From the NCBI GenBank assembly GCA_930990965.1, contig CAKNRQ010000016.1, positions 1 to 47,300 of the forward strand: a stretch of 47,300 nt of DNA. Direction: 5' to 3'. Below, in pieces: positions 7,887 through 15,962 of this stretch; position 1 is the first letter of the stretch, and every line of letters begins with the position of its first letter. Under the pieces are notes generated by a model that saw only the letters and a program-made list of their open reading frames with translations, was not told where the DNA came from and ran no database searches. Made by a program: the position numbers and the translations under genes. This DNA comes from an uncultured Clostridia bacterium. GTDB lineage: Bacteria > Bacillota > Clostridia > Oscillospirales > Oscillospiraceae.

Positions 7887-9423
7887 AATCCTCCAGATAG
7901 CTGTAAATGCGGAAGGAGTAGTTGAGCTGGAAAAGCTCTTCGGCGTTCTGAAAATCTATGCCGGTCAGCTGCTGTATCTGCTGCTTGCGGTAAGAGACGG
8001 TGTTGCGGTGGGTGTGGAGCAGTTCGGCCGTCTCCTTCTGGTTGCAGTTGGTTTCCACATATATGCGCGCCGTCTCGAAGAGCTCGGTACCGTTGTCCAT
8101 ATCATAGTTGCGCAGTATCACCAGGGCGCTGTGGCAGAAGTCGCGCATGTGCGCGCCGTCTGAGAGATGCCCGACCAGGGAGAAGAAGGCGACGTCGCTG
8201 TAGAAAATAAGCGGTGAGTCGAGCTTTAACCGCTCTGAGAGCGAGACGGCTTCACAGGCCTGGCCGTAGTACTGTGGCAGGTCCTGTATGTTCTCAAAAC
8301 AGTTGCTGATACCGACACGCAGGCTGTTACCCGCGGCCAGGCCGGCCAGAAAATCCATAGTCTTGCTGGCGGCGCCGCGCTCTATGCAGCCGGCGTCGGC
8401 AAGCAGGATTAGCCCGTTGCGGTACTTTACCGGTGGTGCGGAGTAGAAGACCGCAGAGAGCTGCGTGCCGAGACGCTTGAGTATGTCGCTCTCACCGTCT
8501 CCCCAGCTAGGATTCACCAGGAGCAGGCGCATTTGTGCAGGAAAGCTGAATTTACCGGCTGCAATCCGCTGGGTTATAGCGTCGCGGGATTCACCGCTCA
8601 GGATATCCTTTATAAGCCGCAGGTAAAGTTGGGCGGTAGAGCTCTGCGCGGGTTCGCTGCGGCGTATGTAGTCGGCCGCAACACGGCTCATGAGCTGCAC
8701 GGTTTCATAGGCCTTCGGGCTTGTGCGCTCATCGCGGGAGAGCAGGAATATGTAGCCGTGCGCGTAATTATTGATGACTATGGGGCTGCTCAGATAATAG
8801 AGCCCGTTTTCGTTGCAGCGGTAGCTGTACGCCCTGGAGGATATTTCGGTTCGCTTGAGCAGCATGTCGTAGCAGTGCTGCATGAACTCCGCAGGGCAAT
8901 AGCCCTTTTCAATGTACAGGCGCCACTCGGGGTGGAGGTCTGCTCCGGGAGGTGAACAGGCGAAAATCTTGCCGCTGAAGTCTATGGCCACAAGCTGCCC
9001 GCCGCACTGCCGCGCCGCCTCGCCCAGCACGTAGGAGAGGTCGCGGCCGTTTATAATCATGCGCAGGAACACGGCGTAGTTATCCGACTCGCGAAGCGAG
9101 CGCACAAGTACGCTCTGCGCAAAGTTAAGCGCTGGAGTCTGTAGCGCTTCTGGGATCAGCACGAGGTTGCGCCCGGGCGACAAATGGGAGTCGAGAAGAG
9201 CGGCCTTCTCGGCTTCATCCCTGTAGGCGGCCAGCACTATGCGAGGCCAGTCCGCGGCCTCCAGCGCCACTCCGACTGGGAAGAAATAGGCGGCATCGTT
9301 CTCCCAGCTCGCCTGCAATTCTCCGGCGAACAAAAGCATATTCACACGCGCATTGCTGTCGCTAACATAGCAGTCCAACTTGAACTTGTCCCTCAACATG
9401 TCTGAAAGCTGAATAAATAGCAT
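7885..9423 (-). CDS. PucR-family transcriptional regulator
   Basis: 512 residues. The C-terminal 45 residues are a PucR-type helix-turn-helix: ARIYVETNCNQKETAELLHT then HRNTVSYRKQQIQQLTGIDF. The central region (about 230-400) has the GGDEF-like CdaR layout common in this family, and residues 130-230 look GAF-like (weak). Such proteins usually activate catabolic genes on sensing the substrate. It is transcribed divergently from the reductase-dehydrogenase-transporter operon starting at 9594, so that operon is the likely target. The ligand cannot be told from sequence. ATG 9423 has a rather distant GAGGCGGG. Confidence 0.87.
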   Translation of the reverse strand: MLFIQLSDMLRDKFKLDCYVSDSNARVNMLLFAGELQASWENDAAYFFPVGVALEAADWPRIVLAAYRDEAEKAALLDSHLSPGRNLVLIPEALQTPALNFAQSVLVRSLRESDNYAVFLRMIINGRDLSYVLGEAARQCGGQLVAIDFSGKIFACSPPGADLHPEWRLYIEKGYCPAEFMQHCYDMLLKRTEISSRAYSYRCNENGLYYLSSPIVINNYAHGYIFLLSRDERTSPKAYETVQLMSRVAADYIRRSEPAQSSTAQLYLRLIKDILSGESRDAITQRIAAGKFSFPAQMRLLLVNPSWGDGESDILKRLGTQLSAVFYSAPPVKYRNGLILLADAGCIERGAASKTMDFLAGLAAGNSLRVGISNCFENIQDLPQYYGQACEAVSLSERLKLDSPLIFYSDVAFFSLVGHLSDGAHMRDFCHSALVILRNYDMDNGTELFETARIYVETNCNQKETAELLHTHRNTVSYRKQQIQQLTGIDFQNAEELFQLNYSFRIYSYLED

Positions 9424-9486
9424 AAAAATATCCCGCCTCTTTCCGGCAAATCGTTATATGTGCCCAATGAACAACGAAAAAGCAAA

Positions 9487-9549
9487 ATATTGTGCCGCAT
9501 GAACATGTTAATTTTTTGTCTTTGTGTTTATTATAAAGCTATATTGTGC
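9487..9549 (+). promoter_or_regulatory. Divergent control region with repeated ATATTGTGC boxes
   Basis: ATATTGTGC occurs at 9487-9495 and 9541-9549, with a related TTATATGTGC at 9454-9463. Between them lies a weak promoter candidate TTGTCT (9516-9521), 18 bases, TATATT (9540-9545). The boxes are candidate PucR-protein sites (inference). Confidence 0.4.
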
Positions 9550-9593
9550 AGGTGTCAATCACCAAAAACCAAACAGGAAAGGAAAGAAAGTCT

Positions 9594-11531
9594 ATGTACG
9601 AGAAGCTGTTCTCCCGGGGAAAAATTGGCAACCTTGAGCTGAAAAGCCGGATTGTCATGCCTCCCATGGGCACGAGCATGGCCTGCGCCAACGGCGAGGC
9701 CTCGCCGGAAATTATCCGCTACTACGAGGAGCGCGCCAAGGCCGGCTGCGCGCTGATTTGCACGGAGATAACCTGTGTGGACGAAGAGACCGGCGCCGGT
9801 GGGTTCTATCAGCTGCATGCCACCAGCCCCAAGCAGGTTCAGAGCCTGAAAAAGCTGGCTGACACGATGCACAGGTATGACACAAAGATATTCCTCCAGC
9901 TGCACCACCCCGGCCGTGAAATTTCCTCCGCTATGGAGCCCGCGGGCGAGATAGTTGCCCCCAGCGCGATTGCCTGTCCTGTTATTGGCGAGGTGCCCCG
10001 CGCGATGACCACGGCCGAAGTTGAGGCCATGGGCAAGAAGTTCGTCAAGGGTGCGGTGATCGCCAAAATGGCCGGAATGGACGGCGTAGAACTGCACGCG
10101 GCCCACGGCTATCTGCTCAACCAGTTCATGAGCCCCCTGACCAATAAACGCACCGACCGCTATGGCGGCGACTTTGTCAACCGCATGCGTCTCATAGCGG
10201 AAATAGTTATCGGCATCCGTTACGCCTGCGGCCCTGACTTCCCCGTCAGCGTGCGCATCAGCGCCAACGAGCACCTCGACGGCGGCATAGATCTCAAGGA
10301 GGGCGTGCGCATAGCCCGCTACCTCGAGAGCCTCGGCGTAGTCTCCATAAACGTGAGCTGCGGTACATATGCCACGGGCGACACCATCGTTGAGCCCTAT
10401 TACCGTCCGGAGTGCTGGAAGAAGGATCTGGCCACCGCCGTCAAGGCCGCGGTGAAGATTCCCGTCATAGCAGTCAACACCATCAAGAATCCCGCCACCG
10501 CCGAAAAGCTGCTGGAAGAGGGCGTGTGCGACTATGTGGCTCTCGGCCGCGCCCAGCTCGCCGACGCCGAGTGGGCAAAGAAGGCCAAGGAAGGCAAGGA
10601 GCACCTCATCCGCAAGTGCATGGGCTGCATGTTCTGCTTTAAGGCCGCTGCCATGGGCATGCCCACCATCTGCAACGCCAACCCGAATCTGGGCCTCGAG
10701 ACAATCTACAACGAGGACACTTTGAAGAAGAACGGCGAAGGCCGTGCCGTAGCCGTCATCGGCGGCGGTCCCGGCGGCATGCAGGCCGCCCTGGTGCTGG
10801 CGAAGCGCGGGTTCAAGCCCGTCATATTCGAGAAGAGCGATCGCCTTGGCGGCTCCATGAATTACGCCTGCAAGCCGCCTCACAAGGAGCTCGTGGCCGA
10901 CCTCATCACGACCATGACCAATGAGCTCAAGGAGGAGAACGTCGAAGTTCGCCTGAACACCGAGGCCAATGTGGAGAACGTCAAGGCCCTAAATCCGTAT
11001 GGCGTGTTCATTGCCACCGGCGGCGACCCGATTCGTCTCCCCGTGCCCGGAGCTGACGGGGATAACGTCTATATAGCTCAGGACGTCGTGGACGGCAAGT
11101 ATACCTTCAGCGGCAAGAAGATTGTAGTCGTGGGCGCAGGCGTCACCGGCCTTGAGACGGCTGAAATGCTCTCCAAGGACAACGACGTCACCGTCGTCGA
11201 GATGACCAACAACGTCGGCGACGCCCTGTACCGCAGCGTTAAGAACTATCTGGTCAGGACCCTCGAAGGCAACGGGGCCAGGATTATGACCCTGCAGGGC
11301 CTCTCTGAAATCAAGCCGGGCAAGGTGGTTCTCCTGCACAGCGCCACCGCGTTCAAGACCGAGCTTGATGCCGACGCCGTCATATTTGCCGCCGGTGTGA
11401 AGCCCAACAAGGCTCTGGCCGATGAGTTCTACGCCGCCTTTGACAAGGTTACAACCGTCGGCGACGCCAGCAAGCCGGGCCTCATTGGCGACGCGCTGCG
11501 CGAGGCCAACAGCAAGGCTTACGTGTTTTAA
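9594..11531 (+). CDS. Old-Yellow-Enzyme/Fe-S/FAD reductase (2,4-dienoyl-CoA reductase or BaiCD-like)
   Basis: 645 residues from ATG 9594 with AGGAAAGGAAAG upstream. Residues 1-335 form the FMN TIM barrel, with the active-site stretch ELHAAHGYLLNQFMSP at 166-181 and TDRYGGDF. Cys342, 345, 348 and 360 (CMGCMFC..C) bind a 4Fe-4S cluster; the 2-2-11 spacing resembles trimethylamine dehydrogenase more than E. coli FadH (2-3-11). A dinucleotide fold GGGPGG is at 390-395 and a second GAG at about 514. The family reduces activated C=C bonds with NAD(P)H, e.g. in bile acid 7-dehydroxylation. Substrate unknown. First gene of a four-gene operon. Confidence 0.88.
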   Translation: MYEKLFSRGKIGNLELKSRIVMPPMGTSMACANGEASPEIIRYYEERAKAGCALICTEITCVDEETGAGGFYQLHATSPKQVQSLKKLADTMHRYDTKIFLQLHHPGREISSAMEPAGEIVAPSAIACPVIGEVPRAMTTAEVEAMGKKFVKGAVIAKMAGMDGVELHAAHGYLLNQFMSPLTNKRTDRYGGDFVNRMRLIAEIVIGIRYACGPDFPVSVRISANEHLDGGIDLKEGVRIARYLESLGVVSINVSCGTYATGDTIVEPYYRPECWKKDLATAVKAAVKIPVIAVNTIKNPATAEKLLEEGVCDYVALGRAQLADAEWAKKAKEGKEHLIRKCMGCMFCFKAAAMGMPTICNANPNLGLETIYNEDTLKKNGEGRAVAVIGGGPGGMQAALVLAKRGFKPVIFEKSDRLGGSMNYACKPPHKELVADLITTMTNELKEENVEVRLNTEANVENVKALNPYGVFIATGGDPIRLPVPGADGDNVYIAQDVVDGKYTFSGKKIVVVGAGVTGLETAEMLSKDNDVTVVEMTNNVGDALYRSVKNYLVRTLEGNGARIMTLQGLSEIKPGKVVLLHSATAFKTELDADAVIFAAGVKPNKALADEFYAAFDKVTTVGDASKPGLIGDALREANSKAYVF

Positions 11532-11551
11532 TTGAGGGGAGGACTACAGCG

Positions 11552-12394
11552 ATGAAGGAATTCAAGGGTAAGGTACTTGCGGTCACCGGCGCGGGCAGCG
11601 GCATAGGCCGCGCGATAGCCCTCGAGGCCGCCGAGCGCGGCATGAAGGTGGTTGTAAACGATATAGACGCTCCCAGCCTCGCCAAGACCGTGGAGATGGT
11701 AAAGGCCAAGGGCGCAGAGTGCGCGTCTCTCGTGGCCGACGCGACCATGGCTTCGAGCATAGAGGCCCTGCTGCACACCACGCTGGAGGCCTTCGGCAAG
11801 GTCAATATCATGGTCAGCAACGCGGGCGTGACCGCTCCCGGCCCCGTCTGGGAGCTGCCCATACAGGACATAGACTGGATAACCCAGGCCAACTTCCTCG
11901 GCCACACCTACGGCATGCACTACTTCATCAAGCAGATGATAGAGCAGGGCGATGAGTGCGCCTACATGAACGTCGCCTCCGGCGCGGGCCTCATGGTGTC
12001 CGGCAGCTCCTGCATGTATCACGCGACCAAGACCGCCGACGTCGTGCAGACTGAGGCCACATACCTCGCGCTCAAGGGACGCGGCATCACCAACGTACAG
12101 ATGCACGTGCTCTGCCCGGCCTACGTGCTCACCGAAATCCACGAGAGCGACAAGCACCGTCCGGAGCGCTTCGCCATCAACGACGACCCGTACTACAAGA
12201 GTGAGGAGTATATCGCCGGCAACATCCGCGCCGCCCGCGGCGTCGCCACCGGTATCCCCATAGACTCCGTCGGCATGACCGTGTTCACCGCGTTTGAGGA
12301 CAACAAGTTCTATGTATTCACGCACCCCGAAGCCATCGAGATGCAGAAGATACGTGTGCAGGCCATCTACGACGGCACGCACCCGATTGGCTGA
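11552..12394 (+). CDS. SDR-family NAD(P)-dependent oxidoreductase, paralogue 1
   Basis: 280 residues. Rossmann motif TGAGSGIG (12-19), SNAG-type NAG motif near 90, catalytic Ser143, Tyr156 and Lys160 (YHATK). Typical classical SDR length with about 25 extra C-terminal residues. ATG 11552 follows GGGGAGG by ten bases and is 20 bases after the reductase stop. It shares with the next gene the unusual block HRPERFAINDDPYY near 205, so the two arose by tandem duplication. Probably oxidises or reduces a hydroxyl/keto group of the same substrate handled by the reductase (inference). Confidence 0.9.
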   Translation: MKEFKGKVLAVTGAGSGIGRAIALEAAERGMKVVVNDIDAPSLAKTVEMVKAKGAECASLVADATMASSIEALLHTTLEAFGKVNIMVSNAGVTAPGPVWELPIQDIDWITQANFLGHTYGMHYFIKQMIEQGDECAYMNVASGAGLMVSGSSCMYHATKTADVVQTEATYLALKGRGITNVQMHVLCPAYVLTEIHESDKHRPERFAINDDPYYKSEEYIAGNIRAARGVATGIPIDSVGMTVFTAFEDNKFYVFTHPEAIEMQKIRVQAIYDGTHPIG

Positions 12395-12411
12395 GAAAGG
12401 AGCCATCAGCG

Positions 12412-13290
12412 ATGATAAAAGACTATAAGGGACAGAAAGCCGTAGTCACTGGCGCCGCCAACGGCATAGGCCGCGCCCTCGCTCTGGGCATGGCCCAGCG
12501 CGGAGCCGATGTGCTCGTGGTCGATATCCACGGCGACGAGGCAGAGAAGGTCTGCGAAGAAATCAGAGCCATGGGCCGCGAGTCCTACGCCGTCCAGGCA
12601 GACGTTTCCCTCAAGACCGAATGCAAGAAGATTTTCGACAAGGCCATGGAGACCTTCGGCCGCTGCGACATACTCGTGAACAACGCCGGCGTCAGCTCCC
12701 TCGGCGATGTCTGGAACATTCCCGAGCAGGATATACACTGGGTATACGAGGTCAATGTCTATTCGCACTGGTACATGATGGGCTACTTCATTCCGCAGAT
12801 GCGCGAGCAGGGCAACCACTGCCAGATACTCAACGTCTGCTCCATTGCTGGCCTCATCACTCTGGGCAGCTCACCGGCATATTTCAGCAGCAAGCATGCC
12901 GCTGTGGGGCTGAGCGAAGTAGTGTACAAGTCTCTCAGGGCGCAGGGGGCAGATATAGACGTCTCCGTATTCTGCCCGGGATTTGTCCAGACCGAGATGT
13001 GGAAGACCGACCGTCACCGTCCGGAGCGCTTTGCAATTAACGACGATCCGTACTACCACAGTGAATTCTATGAGCAGATGGTGCAGGTCAACAAGAAGGT
13101 TCTCGACAATGGCAGTCCTCTTGAGCCCACTATCGAAAAGGTATTTGAAATGCTGGGCACCGACTGCTTCTACATTCTCACTCACGACCAGTATGACGCC
13201 CTCCTGCGTGCCCAGGGCGTATTCCAAGCCAACAAGACTAAGCCAATTGAACTCGCTGATGTCAATGTCGAAGGTTCTTACAAGGCCTGA
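12412..13290 (+). CDS. SDR-family NAD(P)-dependent oxidoreductase, paralogue 2
   Basis: 292 residues. TGAANGIG at about 12-19, NNAG near 90, catalytic Tyr157 and Lys161 (YFSSK) with Ser144. The block HRPERFAINDDPYY is identical to paralogue 1, but elsewhere the proteins differ widely, so they may act on different positions or stereochemistries of one substrate. AAAGGAG lies ten bases before ATG; 17 bases separate it from the first SDR. Confidence 0.9.
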   Translation: MIKDYKGQKAVVTGAANGIGRALALGMAQRGADVLVVDIHGDEAEKVCEEIRAMGRESYAVQADVSLKTECKKIFDKAMETFGRCDILVNNAGVSSLGDVWNIPEQDIHWVYEVNVYSHWYMMGYFIPQMREQGNHCQILNVCSIAGLITLGSSPAYFSSKHAAVGLSEVVYKSLRAQGADIDVSVFCPGFVQTEMWKTDRHRPERFAINDDPYYHSEFYEQMVQVNKKVLDNGSPLEPTIEKVFEMLGTDCFYILTHDQYDALLRAQGVFQANKTKPIELADVNVEGSYKA

Positions 13291-13301
13291 ATAAACTCTA
13301 A

Positions 13302-13329
13302 GGCCTCCGCGCCGCAAGGCGCGGGGGCC
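13302..13329 (+). other. Intercistronic hairpin between SDR2 and MFS genes
   Basis: Stem GGCCTCCGCGCC / GGCGCGGGGGCC, loop GCAA, no U-tract after it. May stabilise the upstream mRNA part or reduce read-through. Confidence 0.6.
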
Positions 13330-13354
13330 AATTTAACAAAAGGGAGGAACAACC

Positions 13355-14596
13355 ATGGAAAAGAAGAGGGGGATTTTCTATGGGTGGTGGATTGTCCTGG
13401 CGTGTACCCTGATAATGGCTACCTTCTTCACACTGCTTTTAAGCTGTATAAGCCTGTTTACGGTGCCCGTAACCGAAGATCTCGGAATAAGCCGCACCGA
13501 ATTTGGTACCTTCAGTACAATTCTTTCCATTCTTGGCATGGTGCTTTCGCCCGTCGCCGGCAAGGTGCTGGCAGTAAAAAATACCCGCATTATCATGTCG
13601 GTATCGCTGCTTGCGGCAGTTATAGGCTACACCTGTCTCTCATTCGTGCAAAACGTGGTAATGCTGTATGTACTCGCGTTGATTATAGGAACAGGCAGCG
13701 CCTTCTGCACCACGGTTCCGATCGCCGTCGTACTTACACGCTGGTTCGTCAAGGATCGCAGCAAAGCCATGAGCATCACTTTTGCCGGCAGCAGCGTCGG
13801 CGCGATGATACTCTCTCCGGTGATCAGCTCCATAATAGAGTCTATGGGCTGGCGCATGGCTTTCAGGATTCTTGGATTGGGCATGCTTGTCATACTCGTG
13901 CCCGTAGTATTTCTGCTTGTGCGCTCGAAGCCCGAGGACAAGGGGCTGAGGGCTCTGGGGGCTGACGAAGCGGTTGCTTCCGGCGCCGCCGCTGACGCGG
14001 GGCTGACCGGACTGCCTCTACGTGAGCTGCGCCGCCATCCCACGTTCTGGGTATATGTGACCGGTATCTTCGTAATGCTGCTGACCATGGGCGCCATGTA
14101 TCACATGCCCGCACACATAACCGGGATCGGTATCAGCGCCGATCTTGCGGCTACGTTCGTGTCCATATACAGTCTGATAGCTATTTTCGGCAAGCTTCTG
14201 ATGGGTGCGGTGTTCGACCGCTTTGGAGTAAAGGCCGGCATACTGCTCGGTACGGTGTGTATGGGACTGTGCTATGTATTCCTGCTGATAGCCAAGACCT
14301 TCCCGATGTTCATCGTAGTCGCCGTTTTCTACGGCCTCGGCAGCGCGCACGGCACCATATTCCCGCCGACGCTGACCTCCAAGCTCTATGGTTCGAAGTA
14401 TTACAGCGAGATTTTCGGCTTTGTCAACGCCTTTGCAAGCCTGTCCATGGCCGTGTGCAACCTCATAATGGCCGCGCCTTATGACATTACCGGCTCGTAC
14501 ACACTTGCCTGGATAATCGGCCTTGCCGCTGCGGTGTTCGCCACCATACTGCTTTTCGCTGCCTGCTCGGGCGCGAAGAAGCTGCCCACGGAGTAA
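13355..14596 (+). CDS. MFS transporter (oxalate:formate antiporter/MCT-like type)
   Basis: 413 residues with about 12 hydrophobic segments. The start GIFYGWWIVLACTLIMATFF is characteristic of the FYGWW subgroup that includes OxlT- and monocarboxylate-type carriers. The loop after helix 2 (AGKVLAVKNTRIIM) is the motif-A region, and a hydrophilic central loop (about residues 190-225) splits two six-helix halves. AAAGGGAGG precedes ATG. Last gene of the operon, so it probably imports or exports the organic-acid-like substrate or product of the reductase and SDRs (inference). Confidence 0.88.
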   Translation: MEKKRGIFYGWWIVLACTLIMATFFTLLLSCISLFTVPVTEDLGISRTEFGTFSTILSILGMVLSPVAGKVLAVKNTRIIMSVSLLAAVIGYTCLSFVQNVVMLYVLALIIGTGSAFCTTVPIAVVLTRWFVKDRSKAMSITFAGSSVGAMILSPVISSIIESMGWRMAFRILGLGMLVILVPVVFLLVRSKPEDKGLRALGADEAVASGAAADAGLTGLPLRELRRHPTFWVYVTGIFVMLLTMGAMYHMPAHITGIGISADLAATFVSIYSLIAIFGKLLMGAVFDRFGVKAGILLGTVCMGLCYVFLLIAKTFPMFIVVAVFYGLGSAHGTIFPPTLTSKLYGSKYYSEIFGFVNAFASLSMAVCNLIMAAPYDITGSYTLAWIIGLAAAVFATILLFAACSGAKKLPTE

Positions 14597-14613
14597 AACC
14601 ATACACAAACGGG

Positions 14614-14644
14614 AAATGACCGGCCAACGGCCGGTCATTTTTTT
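14614..14644 (+). terminator. Intrinsic terminator of reductase-SDR-MFS operon
   Basis: Perfect stem AAATGACCGGCC / GGCCGGTCATTT, loop AAC, then TTTTC. The stop codon of the convergent HAD gene lies in the right arm. Confidence 0.9.
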
Positions 14645-15234
14645 CGCATTCGTCTGCCGTCCTGACCCTCGGGCCAGGGGAGAATCTGACTGCCCTTTAC
14701 GAGGAACGCCGCGCGCGCCAGCTCGGCAAGCGGAGTGTCCGAGAGCGAGTCGGAGTAGAACTTGTCTATCTGCGTGTTGGGGTATTCCATGCGGAAGCGC
14801 CTGACCTTTTCGACGTCGTGGTTGTTCTCGCCGAGGGTCCAGCCGGAGCGCTTGTCCACGCGCGAAGCTATGAGCCGCACGCCAAGCCGCTTCGCCACGG
14901 GGCGCAGCAGAAAGTCCGGCGAGGCGCTGGATATGATGTCGTCCGGGCGCTTCTGGTCGAGATACCAGGTGTTTATGTCCCAGAACCTCGTGCGCCAGAA
15001 ATCCTCAACGGCCCAGTCTATGTCCGGCACGCAGGTCAGGAAGCGGTAGAAAACCTCCTTGACTCGGGTCTTGCTCGTGAGCCCGAGCTTCATGCCCGGC
15101 ACGAGCGGCACAGCGCTCAGGGCGGGACCGGCCACCCTCGGCCAATGCTTCAGGCAGTAGGCGAAGAAAGCTTCCGTGCTGTCGTATGGCAATATCGTCT
15201 TGTCGAAGTCGTAGACGTTGACTATTTCCATCAT
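14635..15234 (-). CDS. HAD-superfamily (IB-type) phosphatase
   Basis: 199 residues. Motif I VYDFDKT (nucleophile Asp9, acid Asp11) opens the protein; motif II Ser lies in SSASPDFLLRP and motif III/IV around DKFYSDSLSDTP, where an Asp pair binds Mg2+. Resembles the PgpB/SerB-like subfamily IB with a helical cap of about 80 residues. The start ATG 15234 overlaps the upstream ydcF stop (ATGA) with GGGAG just before it, indicating coupled translation. Substrate unknown. Confidence 0.85.
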   Translation of the reverse strand: MMEIVNVYDFDKTILPYDSTEAFFAYCLKHWPRVAGPALSAVPLVPGMKLGLTSKTRVKEVFYRFLTCVPDIDWAVEDFWRTRFWDINTWYLDQKRPDDIISSASPDFLLRPVAKRLGVRLIASRVDKRSGWTLGENNHDVEKVRRFRMEYPNTQIDKFYSDSLSDTPLAELARAAFLVKGSQILPWPEGQDGRRMRKK

Positions 15235-15962
15235 ATCTCTCCCGTGAGACGGTAATACGTGACGGCAAAGCCCTCGCGTATAAAGTAGTTGAGCATGAGC
15301 GTCGGCCAGCTTGTGCGCGCCGCGACGCCGTAGCACTCCACGCCCTGGCGTGCGGCCAGGGCCTTGGCGCGGTAGAGGTGGTACTCGCTTGTGACGATGG
15401 CACAGTTCCCGTCCGGTTCGCCGCCTCGCTCGCGTATAAGCTCAAAGGAGAATTCCAGGTTTTCCTGCGTGCTCGTGGCCTTGTCCTCCACGATGATGCG
15501 CTCCGGGTCTATGCCCCGCGCCTCCAGCCACACGCTCATGGCCTCGCCCTCTGTCATCGTCTCGCCGGGGCCCTGGCCGCCGGAGACTACGGCGGTGCAG
15601 TCCGGGTGCGCCTCCAGCCAGGAGAGCGCGGCATCGAGCCTGTCCGTGAGCGAGAGGCTCGGCACGTCACCGTGCAAACCTGCGCCGAGTACGACTATAT
15701 ACTCCACGTCCTCGGGGGCGTCAGTGCGCGCGGCAGAGACTATGGGCGCCTCTATGACGCCGAAGACCGCAACGCCCGCTATGAGCACCACCGCGGCGGC
15801 TATTCGCAGCGAGCGGCGGCGCACAAAGTGATAAAAGACGATTACGAGCGCGATAAACGCGCAAAGCGCCGCCACGAAGGTGTGCCCCGTCATGGCGAAG
15901 GCGAAAACCAGCGCGGCAATGAGCAGCACTATTACGGCGATAAGCCAGAGCTTAGCTTTCAT
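15231..15962 (-). CDS. YdcF/SanA/ElyC-family membrane protein (DUF218)
   Basis: 243 residues. Two or three membrane helices at the N-terminus (LWLIAVIVLLIAALVFAFAM, then about 30-50 and 58-75), followed by the DUF218 domain: IVVLGAGLHGDVPSLSLTDR, VVSGGQGPGE, EDKATSTQENL and SEYHLYRAK. Family members are linked to cell-envelope precursor metabolism. ATG 15962 is preferred over longer starts since GGGAGGAG lies six bases upstream; it overlaps the ABC-F gene by 11 bases. Confidence 0.9.
   Translation of the reverse strand: MKAKLWLIAVIVLLIAALVFAFAMTGHTFVAALCAFIALVIVFYHFVRRRSLRIAAAVVLIAGVAVFGVIEAPIVSAARTDAPEDVEYIVVLGAGLHGDVPSLSLTDRLDAALSWLEAHPDCTAVVSGGQGPGETMTEGEAMSVWLEARGIDPERIIVEDKATSTQENLEFSFELIRERGGEPDGNCAIVTSEYHLYRAKALAARQGVECYGVAARTSWPTLMLNYFIREGFAVTYYRLTGEI

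Noticed and set aside
7843-8163. 106-codon frame after capA
   Set aside because: Starts inside the capA terminator and is antisense to the PucR gene.
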